Assembly: GCA_002897115.2 (NCBI GenBank)
Contig: BCIH01000009.1
Location: 874,415 to 938,414, forward strand
Direction: 5' to 3'
DNA length: 64,000 nucleotides
From: Prototheca cutis
Taxonomy: Eukaryota > Chlorophyta > Trebouxiophyceae > Chlorellales > Chlorellaceae
Part shown: one piece after another, positions 46,794 to 60,300 of the stretch
Numbering within the stretch: the first letter of the stretch is position 1
How the letters are laid out: each line of letters starts with the position of its first letter
The notes under the pieces: generated by a model
What the model was told of the DNA's origin: nothing
Database searches by the model: none
What the model saw: the letters and a program-made list of their open reading frames with translations, nothing else
Translations under genes and position numbers: made by a program

Positions 46794-47431
46794 CACCGAG
46801 GGCACAGGAAGGGCGACAGTACTACACAAGCTGTGGATATCCATCCATCCAGCAATAAACTTCCCGCATCCTTGGGCGAGGCTGTGAACCTATTTTTCAA
46901 CATTCGTGATGACGACAGCGGCCTCCGCAGGGGGTCCCTTTGCCCCTCTTTATCCCCATTTACCCTTGGGCCTGAATAGAACGGCACCGTTCTGGCTCAT
47001 CAATACAGGGCCTCCTAAAAGTGGTGTGCCAAACTTAATCATCTGATGGTCAGGCTTGACAGAAGTGTGAAGGGGCCAAGCATGATCTCATGAAATGGAG
47101 ATACCACGGGAGTGGCAGTATGTGATTTTCAGCGGCATCACCGGCGCTCACACGTGCAGTCTGACCGGTTCTCTCTTTCACTCCGCTCCCTGCACAAGCG
47201 CAGTGCAGGGATGCCGGTTCCGCTTCACCAAACGCTCTTTCAGAACGTAAGCAAGGTTTTGTGCATGCAAGCCGGAATGAGACACCAATTCAGAAAAGAA
47301 TGGTCATCATGATGCAACCAAAAACAGAGAGCCCCTGCACTGCACTGCTTCCTGGACATCTCTCTTAGAACACGGCCAATTGATCAATGCTCGTTGGCCA
47401 TTCTCCATGGCCAACAGGCTGCTCACATTCT
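46794..47431. other. Convergent 3' spacer, no gene seen
   Basis: Lies between the stop codons of the KDM5-like gene (+) and UMP kinase (-). It contains the poly(A) signal at 46854. No other feature was seen. Confidence 0.5.
46854..46859 (+). terminator. AATAAA poly(A) signal of the KDM5-like gene
   Basis: A canonical hexamer 61 bases after the TGA. Confidence 0.5.
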
Positions 47432-48698
47432 TCAGGAGGCCAACGTTGGCATGTCCTTGTCTTCCTCTGCTTCCTGGCAGCCGTTGATGACAGTTCCCAC
47501 AGTCCAATCCCCCAGCAATGCCCGAGTCGTTGCACCAGGCTCGTTGATATTGTACACCACAACTGCGATCGTTTGGGTGGGTTTGATGGGGGGATGGTTC
47601 AGTGGTTGGTCGGGCCTGCACGGAGGTGGTGTTCTCGATGGATACTGGGTGGGGCAATCAGGCCTCCCACACGTCATTTCACCCATGCATGCACTGCACA
47701 TGGCATTCTACGCCCCATTCCACTCCAAAGCCGCAGCGCCAGACACCTGGGATGTCGTTTTCCTTGCAGAGGGTGATGGCGGTGCCATCCATGACTCCCA
47801 GAGACCCTTGGATGACCTGGCGGTAGGTGCAGTGCTCCAGCCGCCGTGCATTGGCATTTGCCATGGGATCGGCATCATACACTCCGTCAACTTTAGTGGC
47901 CTTGAGCAGGACCCCTGCACCAATCTCGGCTGCACGCAGTGCTGCAGCACTGTCTGTCGTGAAGAAGGGATTGCCCGTGCCCGCCCCAAACACGACGACT
48001 CGGCCTCGTTCCAGGTGCCGCATGGCGCGGCGCCGGATAAAGGGCTCGGCCACTTCCTTCATCTCGATCGCGCTCTGCACGCGTGTGGGCACCCCCACGG
48101 CCTCCAGGGCGCTCTGCAGGCACACGGCATTCATGACGGTGGCCAGCATGCCCATGTGATCGGCCGCCGCCCGGTCCAGGCCGTGCCACCGCCGCACGCC
48201 TCGGAAAAAATTTCCACCGCCCACAACCACCGCCACCTCGATGTCCTTGCGCACTGCCGCCGCGATTTCCTCTGCCAGCTGCATCAGCACGGTGGGGTCA
48301 ACCCCAAAGCCCGCCGGGCCTTGAAGAGCTTCGCCGCTGATCTTCAGCATCACACGCCTGGGGCATGCGGTTCGTTGTGTACTTAATGGGGGAGAGTTGT
48401 GTGCCTTGACTGCAAGGGTGCAGTCATGCGAGTATGCTCGAGACAGTGCACAATGCCGTGCTCCATTTCGCCACCACCAGACTCACCGTGGTGGGTCAAC
48501 AGGCTGGCGGGGCGCCGAGGCGGCGCTGGGTTGGCCGTTCAGGGCAGGACGACGCGTGGTTTGTGCATTGCATCGCCTCATACAATTTGTATGGCTGTGT
48601 GCCACAAAGGGCGTGACGTGCCGCCGCTGTGTCGCCCTGAAGCACACTCCCGGAAGTGCCTGGGTCCAGGCCCCTTGCACGCCCGTGAAAGGACCCAT
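47432..48698 (-). CDS. pyrH: Uridylate (UMP) kinase, bacterial PyrH type, plastid-targeted
   Basis: Three exons, 48698-48487, 48357-47747 and 47562-47432, join in phases 2 and 1 to 317 residues. Exon 1 is a Ser/Thr/Arg/Ala-rich stretch that fits a plastid transit peptide. Exon 2 opens with [13 protein letters not shown] and contains [45 protein letters not shown] and [13 protein letters not shown], the classical amino-acid-kinase-fold motifs of PyrH. Exon 3 gives [19 protein letters not shown], the family C-terminus, plus a short acidic tail. The enzyme phosphorylates UMP to UDP in plastid pyrimidine supply. It is a cyanobacterial-type gene, distinct from the eukaryotic UMP/CMP kinase. Confidence 0.95.
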
Positions 48699-49146
48699 TG
48701 TACTGGATTGTCAAGTCTGCGCACTGTTCAAAATTCTATATGTAATGACTCATATACATTGCATTACCAGGAATACCTCTTCATGCAGGAGCATGGGTGT
48801 TGGGGCACGGTGACGACTTGCATGAGGAACCACCGAGCTTGAAAGGCAGCCGCAGATCGGAGAAGCCTTCACACACGCATCACGGTCGGAGCGTTGCGCT
48901 TGCATGGGCTCTCGCAATCGCCGCATGCCGCTCTTGACGCAATTATTTCTGTTGTCAACCGCATTTGCAGAGTTCGAGCTGGCCACAGGCGTGAGTGGGA
49001 GGGCTGCTCACGAGGCCTCCAGGCCACTGCCCCGCAGGGGCCCAATGCAGTAGACCACAGGGCAGGCCTCCCGCTGTTCTAACGGTGCCTGCTGTTGGGT
49101 ACGGCACTCTAGGCCCGGACCTTGTGTCCTTGGAGCCGGGAACGCC
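48699..49146. other. Divergent promoter region
   Basis: A 448-bp spacer between UMP kinase (-) and SF3B1 (+). No clear core elements were seen. Confidence 0.5.
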
Positions 49147-52100
49147 ATGACGGACGACGAGTCCGTGCCGCTGCACGGCAAGGCCGTCTACGATGCCGAC
49201 CTCTACGGCGGTGCGGACGCGCGGAATGGCTACGCCACGAGCATTCCCGTCGGCGATGAGGACGAACAGGATGAGCGGGAACGCCTTGTCGCCAGGCAAG
49301 AACGCGTGCTGTGCGGGACAAGGCGGGGAGGGAGGTGTCGCAAGCGCCGGCCTTGTCGACGATGATGGGTTGGGTGCCCCGCTGCCTGTGGCCTCCGGAC
49401 TGCGTACACCCCCAATGGCTCACGCGGATCCCCTCATGCCCTCTTACGTGCAGTAAACTGGCGTCTTACACTGCTCCCAAGGCCTTGCTGGACGAGGTAC
49501 CCATGGCCGAGGACGGTGATCAGGTGCGCAGTGTTGTAGCCCGGTGTGGTTGGGTGATTGGTCTGTGCGTGTTATGACAGGGTTTAATCAAAGATGAAAC
49601 TTGATGTCGATGTGGATGGTGGTGGTAGCCAGTGGCAGGGAGGGAGGTGTTGGTGGCCCGTCACTTCCTACACCCAAATCGCCGTTTCCCTTTGCCTCAC
49701 CACCCCTGCCCCTACCCACCCACGAACACACACGAACACACACACACCAGGCGGGGAGCTTTGGCGCGTCACGTCGGATCGTGGATCGGGAGAGCGAGTA
49801 CAGCCGCCGACGGCTGAACCGCGCGTTGTCGCCTTCACGGAATGACGCATTTCAGATGGGCGACCGCACGCCTGACGCCCGAGTGAGGACGTATGCAGAC
49901 GTGATGCGTGAGGCGCAGCTTGCGCGCGAGCGCGACAACACGCTGCGCAACATCGAGCTGAAACGCCGTGCCGAAGAAGAAGCGGCAGTGGCGGCTGATG
50001 CCACGGCGCCCACGCGCGCGTCGGCGGGCTCTGCGCCGGCGGCTGAGCCTCCGGGCAAGCGCAGCCGCTGGGACAACTCGAGCAGCAAGGCGAACGATTG
50101 GGAGGCGGAGGCCTCGGCCACGCCTGCGGCGCCGGTGGGCTCGTGGGATGCCACCCCGGCGCATGGCGCCGGGTCGCGGTGGGATGCCGCCGGCGGCGAG
50201 ACGCCCACGGGCGCCACGAGCCGCCGCAACCGCTGGGACGCTACCCCTGCCGACGCCGCCGCTGCGGCGAGTGCGGGGGGCAAGGGGAGCCGGTGGGACG
50301 CGACGCCGGCAGTGGTTGGAGCCACTCCTGCCTACGGCGCCACGCCCGCCTACGGCGCCACGCCTCTGGGCGGTGCGGGCTTGGAGACACCCGCATACGG
50401 TGCTGCCGGTGCCGCAGCTCCCGGTTCTGCCGGCCAGGTGCCCATGACCCCGGAACTGTACACGGCGCTGAAGATTGAGCGGGAGACCGACGCCAGGAAC
50501 AGGCCGTTGTCAGACGAGGACCTGGACGCGATGCTTCCCGGGGCTGATGAGGGGTACAAGATTTTGGAAGAACCACCCGGGTATGAGCCGATCCGCACGC
50601 CCGCCCGCAAGCTGATGTCGACACCGGCTCCCTATGGCGGCACGCCGCTCTACGGTCTCCCTGAGGAGGACCGGGGTCAAGCGTTTGACGTTCCTCTATC
50701 TGTCGAGGGCTTACCCGACCTGAAGCCCGAGGACGCCCAGTATTTCGGCGCGTTGCTCAAGGATGTGGACGAGGCCGCACTCAGCGTGGAGGAAGCGAAG
50801 GAGCGCAAGATCATGCGCATGCTGCTCAAGATCAAGAACGGCACGCCTCCGCAGCGCAAGTCGGCGCTGCGGCATTTGACCGATCGCGCCCGCGACTATG
50901 GGGCGGGCCCGTTGTTCAACCAGGTTTTGCCGCTCCTCATGTCGCCGACGCTTGAAGATCAGGAACGCCATCTCCTGGTCAAGGTCATCGACCGCATCCT
51001 GTTCAAGCTGGACGATTTGGTGCGACCGTATGTGCATAAAATCCTGGTGGTCATCGAGCCGCTGCTGATCGACGAGGACTACTATGCGCGCGTGGAAGGC
51101 CGCGAGATTATTGCAAACCTCGCCAAGGCGGCCGGCCTGGCGTCGATGATTGCGGCCATGCGTCCCGACATAGACAATGTGGATGAGTACGTCCGCAACA
51201 CTACCGCTCGCGCCTTTTCCGTCGTGGCATCCGCGCTGGGCATTCCCACGCTACTGCCGTTCCTGCGTGCTGTGGCGGGGTCGAAGAAATCCTGGCAGGC
51301 AAGACACACGGGCGTCAAGATTGTGCAGCAGATTGCCATCCTCATGGGTTGCGCCGTGCTGCCCCATCTACGTTCGTTAGTGGACATCGTCAAGGCCGGA
51401 CTGTCTGACGAAAACCAAAAGGTGAAGACGATCACTGCGCTGACTGTGTCCGCGCTGGCGGAGGCGGCGGCACCGTACGGCATCGAATCGTTTGACGACG
51501 TCCTGGAGCCGCTGTGGAAGGGCATTCGCCTGCTTCGTGGCAAGGTGCTGGCCGCGTATCTCAAGGCCATCGGCTTCATCATCCCGCTGATGGACGCGAG
51601 CTATGCCAACTACTACACGCGGGAGGTAATGGTGGTGCTGCTGCGCGAGTTTGCGACGCCCGACGAGGAGATGAAGAAGATTGTGCTTCGCGTGGTCAAG
51701 CAGTGCGTCGGGACCGAAGGCGTGGAGGCAGAGTATGTCCGTACGGAAGTCTTACCAGAGTTTTTCAAGCACTTTTGGGTGCGGCGCATGGCGCTGGACC
51801 GCCGCAACTACCGCGTGCTCGTCGAGACGACGGTGGCCATTGCCGCAAAGGTCGGGTGCTCCGAGGTCGTGGGGCGGATAGTTGAGGATTTGAAGGACGA
51901 GTCGGAGCCCTACCGGAAAATGGTCGCCGAAACCGTCGACAAGGTCGTCTCCACGCTAGGCGCGGGGGACATTAGCCCTGCGCTGGAGGAGCAGCTCATG
52001 GACGGTGTCCTGTTTGCCTTTCAGGAACAGGTGGCGGATGAATCGCCTGTGGTGCTGAATGCCTTTGGGTCGGTCATCGCCGCGCTGGGTTCGCGTGCGG

Positions 52101-53171
52101 CGCCGTACCTGCCGCAGATCGCGGGCGTGATCAAGTGGCGGCTGAACAACAAGTCGGCCCGGATCCGGCAACAGGCTGCTGATTTGGTCGGGCGGGTCGC
52201 TCCCGTTGCGGCACGCTGCGGCCAGGAAGCGTTATTAGGCCATCTCGGCGTGGTCCTGTTTGAGAATTTGGGAGAGGAGTACCCGGACGTGCTGGGATCG
52301 GTGCTGGGAGCGCTCAAGGCCATCGTCGCGGTGGTGGGCGCGCCGCGGATGACGCCGCCCGTCAAGGACCTCCTGCCGCGCCTGACGCCCATCATGAAGA
52401 ACCGACACGAGCGCGTCCAGGAGAACTGCATCGACCTGGTCGGTCGGATCGCCGACCGCGGCGCGGAGTTTGTCCCCGCACGCGAATGGATGCGCATCTG
52501 CTTCGAGCTGCTCGACATGCTTCGGGCGTTCAAAAAGGCAATCCGCCGCGCGGCGGTGAACACGTTTGGCTACATTGCCAAGGCCATCGGGCCGCAGGAT
52601 GTCCTGGTGACGCTGCTGAACAACCTGAAAGTCCAGGAGCGCCAGTCCCGCGTGTGCACCACGGTTGCCATTGCCATCGTCGCGGAGACGTGCGCGCCGT
52701 TCACCGTCCTCCCCGCGCTGATGAACGAGTACCGCGTGCCGGAGCTCAACGTCCAGAACGGCGTGCTCAAGGCCCTCAGCTTTTTGTTCGAGTACATTGG
52801 CGAGATGGGCAAGGACTACCTGTATGCAGTGACGCCGCTGTTGACGGATGCGCTGCAGGATCGAGACCTCGTGCACCGCCAGACGGCTGCCTTTGTCGTC
52901 CAGCATGCCGCTCTAGGTGTGGCGGGCCTGGGCTGCGAAGACGCCGTTCTGCACCTGCTCAACAACGTCTGGCCCAATCTGTTTGAAGCGTCGCCGCACA
53001 TCATCCAAGCCGTCACGGGTGCGATCGACGCCTGCCGCGTCGCCCTCGGCCCCGCAGTGATGTTGAATTACTTGCTCCAGGTGATCAGTAGTCGGGTTCT
53101 TCTTTGCTTGTTTCTGGGGTGCATACACATGTGTGAGCGTGGATAGGTATGTGTCCCCCCGACATGATGAC

Positions 53172-53228
<57 letters not shown>

Positions 53229-53416
53229 ACCACCACCAACCTCCACCACCCAAACAGGGGTTGTTCCACCCGGCGCGCAAGGTGCGGGAGGTGTACTGGC
53301 GGCACTACAACAACCTGTACATCGGGTGCCAGGACCCGCTGGTGGCGTTTTACCCGCGCGTGGAAGATGATGAGCTCAACGCATATGCCCGCCCCGAACT
53401 CGACGTCTTCATTTGA
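49147..53416 (+). CDS. SF3B1: Splicing factor 3B subunit 1 (SF3B1)
   Basis: Four exons, 49147-49310, 49454-49523, 49751-53080 and 53258-53416, join in phases 2, 0, 0 to 1240 residues. The N-terminus has [19 protein letters not shown], then [14 protein letters not shown], then [15 protein letters not shown]. Several RWD motifs follow, the U2AF-ligand motifs that bind UHM proteins, with TPAYGATP repeats. From about residue 390 the HEAT-repeat superhelix is nearly superimposable on human SF3B1, for example [20 protein letters not shown] and [10 protein letters not shown]. The Lys in NQKVKT at the position of the human K700 hotspot is kept. It is the core of the U2 snRNP and clamps the branch point. 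Intron 3 carries 54 C. The exon 1 donor used here is GTGCGG; a GC donor 17 bases earlier would also splice in phase. Confidence 0.97.
53175..53228. repeat. Poly-C tract (54 C) in SF3B1 intron 3
   Basis: An uninterrupted run of C running into the CACCAACCTCC polypyrimidine tract and the acceptor at 53257. Confidence 0.95.
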
Positions 53417-53715
53417 GCGAGTTTGTGGAGATGTTTTGATGGCGTGGCGTGGCGTGGCAGGTGCAGCGCATCGCTGCCATGGAGGAGTGAACGTTCCTTA
53501 CGCTGCGCCGCGTGCTTTGCAACAGTGCGCGCGGCTTTGAACAGTCAGTCTGCCCGCATGTTACACGACAATCGACAGACAGTTGGAGAGAGAGAAGCTG
53601 GTTGGAAGGTGGGATGGGTGGTCGGCGGCTTTGTTCGGGAGGGGTGGGGGGTACAGAAAAACTCACCCCCACCCACCACCATCCGGACACCCGCCCAAAA
53701 CCCAAGCCAACTCCA

Positions 53716-55683
<1,968 letters not shown>

Positions 55684-56160
55684 TCTCACAGGTTCTGGGC
55701 CCCGGGGGCCCGGGGAGGGGGGCAAAGAGCGCGGGCAAAGAACCGCGATCACTTCCCCCGCACAACGACCGCACCAGGCGTTCGGCAGCACGATCCGCAC
55801 CGATTATTGAATCTACGCAACATAAACAATGTACCAAACGGATACAGCATAAGCACATGCGCTTTCATGGCCCGTCATGTTCTGTGCACCACGACGTGAG
55901 CAGGGTGGATCGACCAACGAGGAACTTGGCTGCCGCCCGTGATCCCCGCAACCCAATCATCGGGCCCAAATTCTCCCCACTGGGGCGATACATTCACTTA
56001 CCAGACTGTTCCAAACCTTGAAAAATCACACATTGACGAATTTTGACGTAACTCGAAGCTTGTGTGGTGTACTGTGAACGAGCCAGGGAGTGCCTGTCTC
56101 AAACGCCCGGGCGCGCTGTCCTGCCCCGCCTTCGACGCCAGCAGGACCGGAGCGAGGACA
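55684..56160. other. Divergent promoter region
   Basis: A spacer between RPT1 (-) and the Cys-rich small gene (+). No gene or clear core element was seen. Confidence 0.5.
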
Positions 56161-56623
56161 ATGCATCAAAACATCACAGCTCAGTGGCCAATGAGCGCAT
56201 TTGCGCCCAGCACGCAGCACAAGTGCACGCGCTTCTGCCACTTTGAGCACGCCTTCGGCAACCTGTTCATTTGTCAGACGAGCGGCGCCCAGCACGTGTG
56301 CGACTCTACGTGCGACCAGGGCGTCTACTATGACGGGTCCCATGTTATTTGCCGGCTGTCCAAGGTCATCAGACCCGCGCAGCAGTGCGAGCAGCTGGAC
56401 AGGTGGGCTGTCCGCGGGGCCGGCGTTAACATCCGGCATGGGGGGGTGGGGCCCGGTACTGACTGGCATGTACAGCGCCGTGCCTGGGTATTGAAGCCCC
56501 GCCCATTCACCCCTCAATAAAACCTGCAGGAAGCGGTCTGCTGTGGAGGACATTGTGCCGACGTCCTGCAAGAGGAGCGCCTCGGATGCCCCACAGCTCA
56601 CGGCCATGCAAGGCTTGTGGTGA
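56161..56623 (+). CDS. Small Cys/His-rich protein, SKIP31-like module
   Basis: Two exons, 56161-56402 and 56530-56623, join in phase 2 to 111 residues. Residues about 20-75 carry a dense pattern of Cys and His: HKCTRFCHFEHAFGNLFICQ, then HVCDSTC, then GSHVICRLSK. The spacing suggests one or two zinc sites. A similar block is recalled from plant SKIP31-type F-box proteins and related algal or viral proteins, but no F-box is present here. The second exon encodes a basic tail (RKRSAVEDIVPTSCKRS) that could be a nuclear signal. Function is unknown. The ATG at 56161 is the first in frame. Confidence 0.6.
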
Positions 56624-57367
56624 AGTGGCTGCAGAGTCGTGAGAAATCCAGTCCGACATGCCATCCTCCTTTCTTTTTGCTGTTTGAATGGGCCCTGGCC
56701 CCAAGAAACGTGAGCTTATCGCCGGGTGGGCCACTGAAACCCTCCACTGAGAAGACCAAACCATCAATCACTTCTATCTCCCGGGGGCCCATTACATCCC
56801 TGGACACACCTCAGCCCCCTCTCTTTTTTATTTTCTATTTCATGGGACATCGACTACTCTTACGTGCTCTCCTGGCTCCCCATGAACATACTCGGATCCT
56901 GATGGTCCTTGTGTGTGTCTCTGTGTGCCCTGTCCATCCTTTTATGGCAGCTGTCGACATCTATTCCTGCCAAATTTTGCCTTGACCCTCCTCTCCAATG
57001 GAATTACAATACACACCTGAATATGAAAGCTGATGAGAGCAAGTACATGCAGCATGCAGCCCGGCAGCATAAGGTTGGTCCCTTGGCCTCCGCGTGGTTT
57101 CAGAGCCGGCAAGATCGCGCAAGTGATCTGACGGCCGAGAGCACGCACAATTCCAAGCACGCCTTGCTATTAATCACTTGCCATCACTCACTATTCTTGA
57201 AATTCGTGTGGTTCTACCGAAGAGCAGGGTATTGGAGCTTTGAACAGGGCCCGCCAGGGTCATTGCAACCTCGCTTCGACTTTGGTTGTCGGTGGTCGGG
57301 GGTTGGAAACTGTAGCAGGGCCAGTCGGCACGCCCCTCCCCCCCGCCATGGTACCCCGACCCTAGGC
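56624..57367. other. Spacer, no gene seen
   Basis: Lies between two plus-strand genes. It is AT-richer, with frames lacking motifs, and presumably holds the 3' end of the Cys-rich gene and the DENN promoter. Confidence 0.5.
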
Positions 57368-60300
57368 ATGGCCGATTCGAAGAACCGGGTGTCCCTGCCG
57401 GCCGCCCTGCCGTCCACGCTGACAGAACCCGCCCGGATTGCCGGCAGGATGGCTAGACGCCTCTTCCAGCAGTCCCCCAGCGAGGTTGGTTGGCTGGGGC
57501 GTGACTTGCTCGCGCGCATCCCATGCCCGATGACACACCTTTGGGAGCGTCAGAATACAGGTTGCTTGCTTGCACAGCCAACCTAGCTGTGTGTGCTAGG
57601 GGCCTGTGGTATGATGCGCCTCAAGTTTCATCCCATGCAGGCGGGTGCCAAGTCGCCAAGGCAGCCGGACCCAGCGCAGATCATCGATGAGAAGGTCCGT
57701 TGGTTGGTTGACCGGGGCAGGGCGGTCAGGGCCATCGGCAACAGTCTGAATGGGTCGTTGGTGCCTGTGACTGCTCCAGGTGGGCTCGGGGTCCTTGCTC
57801 TGATTTTCCTCCTGTTGTATGCAAGTGGGTCGGTGGTGGAGTGTCTTGCATGAACCGCCTCACGGCTGCCAAACAAGAACCCACATTCACCCCCCCAAAT
57901 AAAAGAATAAATCAATCAATGACCACCATGGTTTGGCAGCGTGCCTGGCGCCAGCGAGCCAGGAGTCAAGAGAGCTCGAACCCGGACCACCTCTTTGAGC
58001 ATTTTGTCATTGTGGTGAGTGGGTGTCAGAGAGAATGGGTTCTACCCAGTTTTGGAAATGGTCATTTGCATGCACACACAATTGCAAACGCAAACAGGGC
58101 GACCCAACTGTGCATGCATCCGTTCGCTCCTCGTAAATCAACAGGGCCTTCCCCCGACAGAGGATGTCAAGTCGGTGAGCAGTGATCCCAAGACCCTGGA
58201 GCGGTTGCGGAGCAGCATGGAACTGCCCGAACAGCTGCAGGTGACGGGGGAGAGCGGGCGAGGCCGCGGGGGGGGGAAAGCGACGCACGGCGTGCGCGGT
58301 CCCGCTGCAGAACCGCGTGTTTTGTACGCTTTGCCGTCATCGCTGGATGCCAGCATCCAGGGTGCGCTGCCGGGACTCTGCTTCCCGGCGGGCGTGCGCC
58401 CGCGTCTCCTCGAGCGCACCCCCTCCATGTCCGAGCTGACCGAGGTGATCTGCGGCCGGCCGGGCCAAGCGGCCGAGGACGAGGCATTCGTGTTCACGCT
58501 GCGGGTCGCGCCCAAGCATGCGCCGGGCGACCAGGCCCAGACGTTGTGGGGCGTGTGTCTCTACATGCGCGAGCTCGTCCACCGTCCTTCGGCCCTGTTG
58601 GCGGGGGACTTGGAGACTGGGAGCGGTGGCGGTGGTGGTACTGCTGCTGGAGCTGGTATCCCGGCTGGGAGCCCTGGCGACCTGCCCCAGCCGCTGATAT
58701 CCGGCCAACCACAGCAGCAACAGCAGCTTTCCTTACCACGGTACATGGTGGCGGCGCCGCGGTGTTACTGTTTCCTCACCCACCTGCCCTTTTTCTCGCT
58801 GCATTTTGAGGTGCTGGCGACGGTGCTGGGCCTGGAGCGCCTCGACCGCATGACGCAGCTGGCCGCCGCGCTGTCCGCGCCGCCCCTGCGCCCCGGAGTG
58901 CCAGGAGTGCGTCGCGGGGGTGTTGCCGCGGCGGTGGGGGGGTCTGCCGACACCGAAGACTCTGCCAGCACCGCCAGCACCAGCATTGACATTAGTATCG
59001 GGCTGGAGTCGGCGGCAGCGACACTTGACAGAGGAGCAACGGCGACAAGACAGACAACGACTGCTGCGGCTGGTCCTACTGGTCCTATAACTACCAGCAG
59101 GCATGGTGTTAAACCGTCGGTCAGCCCGCTCCACTCGACCATCCCGGGCACGGGCAGCGCGATGAGCCTGGCCAGTTCGACCACGGCAAGCTGCGGCACG
59201 CCACCAGCAGGGACAACGGCGGCAGGTTTGACCCCGGGGACGGCATACTTTACGGCGGCCGATGCCACGGCCCGAGTCACGGCGCGGTCGGCCAAGGCAA
59301 TGGCTGGCGATGCCGAGCGAGGGGCCGCTCGTGCCGCGGCGGTTCGTCGTGCTCTGGACGCCGTCCTTGCGCGGGAAGAGGATGGTCATGGCGGTGGCGA
59401 TGTTGAGGAGGGCGGAGAGAGTGGTCTCGGCGATGCGGGGCGTGGCACGGCTGCGAACAGCGGCAGTGCTGCGGATGCAAGCCCAGACGCAGCAAGGATC
59501 GGCCACGGGGCAGTGGTGGAATCGTCAGTGACTGGCCTGGAGCCTGCAACGCCACCGGAGGAGTCTCCGGTGGCAGTACCTGAGGAATCGTCACCGGCAT
59601 CTGATGAATCATCGCCGTCGCCGGGTCACAACCCCCAGACGCCCGTGGTAGCCCACGAATTATCGTCCACACCGCCACCGCAAGGAGAACCACCTGTACG
59701 AGGCTCGGCAGCGTATGAGACGGGCACACCAGCATCTTCTTCATCCCCGCCGGCACCGTCAGGTGATGAGCGGAGGACCAGTAGGGATGTAGTGGACTCG
59801 ACTCCCCAGCATCAGGAGGAGGAACAACAGACAGCACAAATCGGGATCACGCTGACACCACCATTGCTGGCGACATCTGGCGCTCGGCACCGGCGATCCA
59901 GTTCGGGGACGTGCGAGTCGGAGGCAGAGAGCTTCACCTCTGCGCTGTCCACGCTCCCTCCTGCCAGCGTAGCACGGTCCGGGGACGAAAGCCGGCTGCC
60001 CAGCGGCTCCCGCCTGCGCCACAGCAGCACCGCCGAGGCTGAGAATGTTGTAGAGCCTGGTGGGGTCCTGGGAACGGGTCAGGGGAACACAGGAGCTATG
60101 ACGGACGCATCCCCACCACTGACAGCAGCAGCGGCTGCTGGGCCCCATCGACGACAAAACCCCTCCTCTGAGGAGGCAGCAGCGAGTGGCGTGGAGGGCA
60201 CGCCACAGCGCGGAATGCTGGCCAGGGCGGACGTGTTTTCCCCCCAGCCACACACGCCCTTTCCCCACGTTGGCATGTCACGTGAAGCGGGTGCGGAGAT

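Noticed and set aside
49291..49310. GC donor (AG|GCAAGA at 49296) for SF3B1 intron 1
   Set aside because: A GT donor (GTGCGG at 49311) of the type common in this genome gives the same phase and was preferred. RNA reads would settle it.
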